Assembly (NCBI RefSeq): GCF_014805685.1
Contig: NC_060911.1
Location: 11,913,212-11,977,211 of the forward strand
DNA: 64,000 nucleotides
Reading direction: 5' to 3'
Source of the DNA: Silurus meridionalis
Lineage: Eukaryota > Chordata > Actinopteri > Siluriformes > Siluridae
Part shown: piece after piece, positions 58,850 to 64,000 of the stretch
Layout: each line of letters begins with the position of its first letter
Numbering within the stretch: the stretch's first letter is position 1
Notes under the pieces: model-generated
Database searches by the model: none
What the model saw: only the letters and a program-made list of their open reading frames with translations
What the model was told of the DNA's origin: nothing
Position numbers and translations under genes: made by a program

Positions 58850-59187
58850 AATGGGAGTGACGAGGATGGACAGGATTAGAAACGAGTTTATTAGAGGGAC
58901 AGGGCATGTAGGACGTTTTGGAGACAAGGCGAGGGTGACGAGAGTGAAATTGTTTGGACATCTGCAGAGGAGGGACATGGGGTATATCAGTAGGAGAATG
59001 CTGAGGATGGAGCCACCAGGAAGGAGGGAAAGAGGAAGACCAAGGAGGAGGTTTATGGATGTGGTGAGGGAAGACATGCAGGTAGTTGGTTTGAAAGAGG
59101 CAGATGTAGAGGACAGGGGGGTATGGAGACGGATGATCCGCTGTTGCGACCCCTAATGGGAGAAGCTGAAAGAAGAAGAAGAAGAAG
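58850..59187 (+). mobile_element. RTE-like LINE, 3' part after the hAT insert
   Basis: It reads MGVTRMDRIRNEFIRGTGHV, FGHLQRRDMGYISRRMLRME, PPGRRERGRPRRRFMDVV and ends GCGACCCCTAATGGGAGAAG then CTGAAAGAAGAAGAAGAAG. The open frame 58851-59156 is the best preserved 3' end of this LINE in the window. Confidence 0.88.
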
Positions 59188-59239
59188 TAAATGTATAAAT
59201 AAAAGTTTAAAGATTATATTTGTTTTAAATTCAATTCAT

Positions 59240-59700
59240 TTTAATTTATTTTTATTTGTGTTGCGCTTTTAACAATGAACATTATATCAAAGCAGCTTTA
59301 CACAGATAATGTGGTGATTAAAAGTGAATATGTTCTTTATAAGTAAGTTTGTCCCTGATTAGCGAGGCGGTGGCGACTGTGTCAAGGAAAAACTTCCCGA
59401 GATGGCATTAGGAAGAAACATTAAGAGGAACCAGACTCAAGAGGAACCCATCCTCATCTGGGTTGCACCGAATGTCCATTTATAGCAGATATACGATGTT
59501 GCGCGGTGCAGTGATGATGATCAGAAGCGAAAAGTAGTCCTGAGTCAGTGTAGGAGACTGTTGACATTAACTACAGTCCAATCCATCCTCAAAGCGGCCG
59601 TTCTTACTCCGGAATTTCATGGAACCACCCAAGGCGTTGATGAGAAACCGTCCCAAGCTTCACAGAGTGGCCTCCAGAGGGTGACAGGAAGAGAAGGATG
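59240..59700 (-). repeat. Dispersed fish repeat, minus strand
   Basis: AATTTATTTTTATTTGTGTT then GCGCTTTTAACAATG, GAGATGGCATTAGGAAGAAA, GAGGAACCAGACTCAAGAGG and the GTAGGAGACTGTTGACATTA block match 40120, 42895 and 61085. The longest copy here. Confidence 0.7.
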
Positions 59701-61080
59701 CTTTTTATTATAAATATTTTATATTTTATTATAAATGCTTTTTATTCATTCTGAAAGGTTGAAGGAAGGAGGCCAGGGGCCGCCAACAAAAATATTGCCT
59801 ACGGCCTCCAAATGTCTAGAACTGGCCATGTTCCCAGGGATTCCCATGTGATTCCCAGTTTGGGATTTTAGGATTACAATGTGAATGCAATAGCTAGCTC
59901 TAACAAGAGTTGGCTGTTTTAAAGAAAAGTTACATAAACAAGACATTCGTTTGGTCATTTCAGCAGCTACTTTTTTAATGGGCAGGTGAGCTTCCATATT
60001 GCATGTAACCTCAGCCTTCCCTTTCTGGAGGTCTAGGTGTCTAAGTCCATACATGGGCAGAATCAGTGTTGGGTATAAGTGAGGAAAGCTCAGAGGACAA
60101 TCTAACACCCTGTAAAAATTACATTTATTTTTGCAATATATTTTGTAATTCGCTTGTTCAGTACTATTCCAAATCTCTTTCTTTGCATATTGTCATGCTG
60201 CGACTGTTATATCTTTATAATGATACTAGTTATGTGCAGCGCAAGGCTGCACGTACAGGCACAGGGAGCACCTACTTTTATAAGTCAGTGAGCACAAGAC
60301 ATCGTCATGTGAACATCAGAAGCTGTGCAACTGGTGCTATTCTGAGCATGTGCATTACCACGTCTGCTCTTCTGATCACGTGCGCTTTCTGTCACCCAGC
60401 TCTCCTCACATGTGAGTTTCTTACCGGTAACAACATGATCTCAGTTCCGTACCCACCCAATTTGCCAGATCAGGGGTGCCATATCATGGCTGACCCTGTG
60501 CTCTAACCCCAGTTCACATGTCCAGTAGGAACCAGCTGCCTGTGTTTCTGTCCCTTTCTTTTCTCTTCTTTTTTAAAATATAGAAAAACTAGGCATTAAA
60601 TTATTAGCCTCTTAAGCTAACTATTTCCTTTGCAGGTACAGTACTATATGTTTATATATTAAATACATATCTGGACCTCACAACTGCTAGTATTTCATGT
60701 AGTCACTAGTGCATACTATATTATTTTGGTTTGTATTTATAGGATTTAGTATTTTTATTTCTAAAAGAAGAGGTGCATATTATTTTCGGGTCAATTATAA
60801 AATGTTAGTATTCATATTACTAGTACTGTATTTCAAAAGATCTGCATTTGCATTCTGGCACCATCTAGTGGTAACATTACATTTTATTAAATGAGGCGTC
60901 TCGTTCTGCTTCCAATCAATTAAGTTTTTAAAGGTGATATACTCAGTACGTAGAAGTTCTCTGTATATTTCTATTTATGTTAATATATATCTGTAGGTTA
61001 GAAAAGAGTTAGAGGTTAGAGGAGGATTTTTATTTTATTTTTGACAAGTCGATTGAAGGTTCACTGCAAACGGCTAAGGG
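59700..61080. other. Intergenic sequence with a short SINE end
   Basis: 60463-60520 (GGTGCCATATCATGGCTGAC then CCTGTGCTCTAACCCC) matches, inverted, the end of the SINE at 14470. The remainder shows nothing that I recognise. Confidence 0.5.
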
Positions 61081-61084
61081 AATT

Positions 61085-61520
61085 CCTCTACTACTCAAAT
61101 CAATTCATTTTTATTTGCAAAACGCATTTAACAATTTACATTGTCTCGAAGCAGTTTCATTTGCTAAGTTTGTTTCTTCTAATTGTAAGTTTATCTCAAA
61201 TGTGCAAGCCAATGGCGACTGTGGCAAAGAAGAAAGAAGACGAAAACTCCTTGAGATGGTATGAGGAAGAAACCTTGAGAGGAACCAGACTCAAAAGGGA
61301 ACTCATTTTTATCTGGGTGGCACCAAATGATGGAACACTACAGTTCCATCATTGTTAAGATTGTTAAGATGTGCAGAGATTGAGGACTAATCCTCAAAGT
61401 TCTTGTGTTGCTCAATAATTTCATTGATCTTTTGATGCTTTTCATGTGGAACCGTCCTCAGCTGCACAGAGCAATCTCTAATTTAAGAGTACTCCATCTA
61501 GAGGTAGGGTGCTGGAATGA
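61085..61520 (-). repeat. Dispersed fish repeat, minus strand
   Basis: AATTCATTTTTATTTGCAAA, GAGATGGTATGAGGAAGAAA then CCTTGAGAGGAACCAG and TCTGGGTGGCACCAAATG match 40120, 42895 and 59240. Confidence 0.65.
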
Positions 61521-61837
61521 CAGGCAGATCTGAGGAAAGGGACAAAAACACTGGTTGCTGGACACCTAATACTACTAATGAGTCATTCCAGGAATAAAAC
61601 AGTGGTTTCAAAACTTCAAGATGATCATGAGGCAGCTTTCCCTATTAAGGGACCTTAAGTTTTCTACTACAGATGGGACCTGAAAAAGACAAGGCGTGCA
61701 AATGTCCTAGATCCTTACAAACCTTATGAACATTCTGACTTTTCTGTGCCTTTTTTAAATTTGGACGAGCCTTAATTCTTTTTAGAGCCCAGTGTATGTT
61801 TTGTATTCGTTTGCATATGTTTTGCAAAACATACACT

Positions 61838-61915
61838 GATCAGGCATAACATAAAGACCACCTGCCTAATATCGTGTTGGTCCACTTTTTGCTTTTTGCT
61901 TATCTGTGTATACAG
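61838..61915 (+). repeat. Interspersed repeat fragment (CACTGATCAGGCATAACA)
   Basis: CACTGATCAGGCATAACATA then AAGACCACCTGCCTAATATC then GTGTTGGTCCAC is the start of a widely dispersed fish repeat. Only the first ~75 bases remain. Confidence 0.55.
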
Positions 61916-62559
61916 TGGTCTTCTGGAACCTTAGTGAATTCATCTAGACATTATGACAATTTATAAACTTAATATTGTACAGTATTTGACGAAATAGTTT
62001 TAAATGTTATTCCTAACGTTCCTGAACATTCGGTCCCGCTGTGGATTTCTTCAAATTTTAAGGTAATAGACAACAGAACCTTTAGTCAGGTTCCAAATGA
62101 GAACCCGCAAATTTTCCGAGCTGCAAATTATCGGGGGTCGACTGTTTATCTTTTCCATCATGAAGAAAGCTGGATGTTTGCCACGTACCTGAGGAAGAAA
62201 TGGTACCAGGATGGAAAGCAGGCAAGCAGGAAGTGTGAGGATACAGGAAATGGGTCCTGGGATTTATGTGGATGTTACATGAACCACATTCCTAAATATT
62301 GTTAAAGACAGACAACTCTTTTTGGAAACAATGTCCTCTTTCAGAAGAATAATACAACCTGCCACACCACAAAAATTGGTCTGGAATGTGTTGAGGAAAA
62401 AAGAAAGGAGAACATGTCTATGGAGATCACACCAACTTACAGGACTTAATGGATTTACTGCTTCTGACCATATCCAGAGGTCTGATTTGGTGCCTCAAAA
62501 AGTCCTAATATTTTTGAAGGCCCAAGGTGAATTAGATGTCTTTGCTATTTGGATTATAT

Positions 62560-63160
62560 AACTGTCTCATAGGAACGCCAACAAAACCAAGGAGCTGGTT
62601 GTGAACTGTAGAGAGAGTGAGAAGCTACAGGTATCCTACACATTATTGTCACCAGTAATGTGACCTGGACTCATTACATCAGTTTTAGGCAAGGATGCTG
62701 AGACTGCTGAGGAATTTCCGGTTCTCCACAGCATTCCTAAAAACGTTGTTTTTGTATGGGGTATAGAACCTTTAGTGCATCACAACGCGGTACAAGAACA
62801 TCTCAATCCAAGACCCTAGAGCACTGCAGTGAACTGTGAGCTTAGCTAAATGTTTTCTTGAGTTTGCTCCTAGTCAATGCAGTTCCAGAGCTGCTGGAAT
62901 CATCAAGGATTTTACCTTCGTGTGTTTTGCCTGCTGCAATCGCACAAGCATTTCTATAGTCATCTGGCTAAAACTGAGAGACTCGGGGGGGAGTTTCTTC
63001 TCTCAGGAGATTCGAATTCATCATACAGATCCTTTAGGACTCCATAAAGACTTTTTGCTGCACCCTATTGACACTTTTTACTGTACTACATATAACATTG
63101 TGCATATTTATTTACATTTTTATAAGTGCACGTTCCTAAACAGTTCCGATTGAAGTTGAG
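62560..63160 (+). mobile_element. L2/Rex-like LINE 3' relic
   Basis: AACGCCAACAAAACCAAGGA then GCTGGTTGTGAAC reads NANKTKELVVN, the NxxKTKE block in the 3' part of fish LINE reverse transcriptase ORFs. Decayed 3' ORF sequence follows. Frames are broken. Confidence 0.5.
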
Positions 63161-63246
63161 ACATGGTCCACCAAGGAGTCTTGAAGAATGATGATCAGTA
63201 TGGGGTAGTATACTGTAATTTACTAATAACTGACCAATTTTCATTA

Positions 63247-63538
63247 CAGTATTCCCCCGCTTTACCGCAGTTCGGTTTATCGGGAATTACATTTGGCACA
63301 TAACTAATTTGTTTGGCTGATTTTCCCGGTCTCTCACGAATAGCACGATAGACCAAAAAACTTATAGGGAATTGTTTTTATGGAGCTTTATGTTGAAATA
63401 ATGGAATGAATGAATAAAAATGTAATTATTAATTATAAAATGAAGTAAAATGTTAATACAGTACTGTATACATAAAATACTTTTTTGGGTGGCGTCCGTT
63501 TATCGCGTTTTTTTGTTTAACGGGGGATTTTTGTACTG
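63247..63538. mobile_element. pogo-like MITE
   Basis: CAGTATTCCCCCGCTTTACC at the left and CGGGGGATTTTTGTACTG at the right are imperfect inverted ends around 290 bases. The TTATCG motifs inside resemble the 20054 element type. No coding capacity. Confidence 0.5.
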
Positions 63539-64000
63539 TAATGTATAAACTTTACAGAATATATGAATGTGGAAGGGGGGGCACATGGACTAGTGCCAGT
63601 TCGTGAGAGGCTGGCGGAGTGATAAAAGGGAGAGAGACCAGAGACAAAGACAAGTAAACTCTGTCGATCGCTGGCGAGAGTGATGCATCTCACAAGGCAG
63701 GAGATGTGAACATCCTTTTTTTTTTCTTTGAAAAATCTGTTTAGCTGTTATTCCGTGTTTAATTTGGAAGAACATGCCTGTGATGGCGGGTAGCTCAGTG
63801 GCACAGCGTTCCCCCTGCTCATTTCTGAGTTTGATTTACCATCTGATTAGATAAATAATCGGAAAATCACCAAAAATCGTGTTTCCGCATATCCAGGCTT
63901 GATAGGAAGCAGGTTTGAGTGAAAGGGTCAGTCATGATACAATGCCAATGCACAAAGGGTTAAATGCTTGGCTGAAAAGTCCTGGTTCTTAAACCCTCCT
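63539..64000. other. Intergenic end of window
   Basis: Contains a short A-box-like GGCGGGTAGCTCAGTGGCAC at 63785 that might be a SINE head, with no further support. Nothing else recognised. Confidence 0.4.

Overview
This window is a piece of a teleost fish chromosome. It has a multi-exon vertebrate gene with GT-AG introns. Its introns and flanks are filled with Tc1/mariner elements, hAT-type MITEs, tRNA-derived SINEs, RTE-like LINE copies and long (TA)n/(TG)n microsatellites. This mixture is typical of Tc1-rich ray-finned fish, perhaps an ostariophysan such as a catfish, but the species cannot be fixed from the sequence alone. I see no bacterial, organellar or viral genes.

The only host gene I can support is the 3' three quarters of LMBRD1, on the plus strand. 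It encodes the lysosomal membrane protein LMBD1, which exports cobalamin (vitamin B12) from the lysosome. Thirteen coding exons, corresponding to human exons 4-16 by homology, run from 2309 to the stop codon ending at 38037. Every junction keeps frame: 1286 coding bases give 427 complete residues plus a split first codon. The first ~104 residues must lie upstream of the window. The YERL endocytic motif, seven of the expected nine membrane segments and the acidic C-terminus are readable. One acceptor (25331) lacks a pyrimidine tract and sits just behind a 77-base (TG)n run.

Region by region: 1-2308 is intron with a MITE-like repeat and a SINE tail. 2309-38037 is LMBRD1. Its introns hold a SINE-head/LINE-tail chimera (2940), a hAT MITE (4111), full-length Tc1-type elements (9003, 12001), a 5'-truncated LINE with a 17-bp target duplication (17961), a 317-base (TA)n run with a pogo/Tigger-like element carrying internal tandem copies (20054), a fold-back Tc1 MITE (21859), and a 1.15-kb fold-back element (36499). 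38038-38660 is 3' UTR and polyadenylation territory. 38672-38938 is a minus-strand retroposon with a tRNA-Glu head and pieces of an RTE-like LINE. 39-46 kb is a graveyard of Tc1 fragments and a dispersed repeat. 45.7-50.9 kb is a complex inverted/direct repeat array interrupted by an internally deleted LINE (47194). 51986-53549 is a second copy of the 12001 Tc1 family in opposite orientation. 55733-59187 is another internally deleted LINE split by a hAT element with a perfect 8-bp target duplication. 59.2-64 kb is fragments of repeats.

No second host gene, RNA gene or CRISPR array is supported. The most unusual material is the set of modular retroposons built from pieces of one LINE family, and the structural DNA near LMBRD1 exons: the (TG)n acceptor, the 1.15-kb fold-back, and a perfect 29-bp hairpin.
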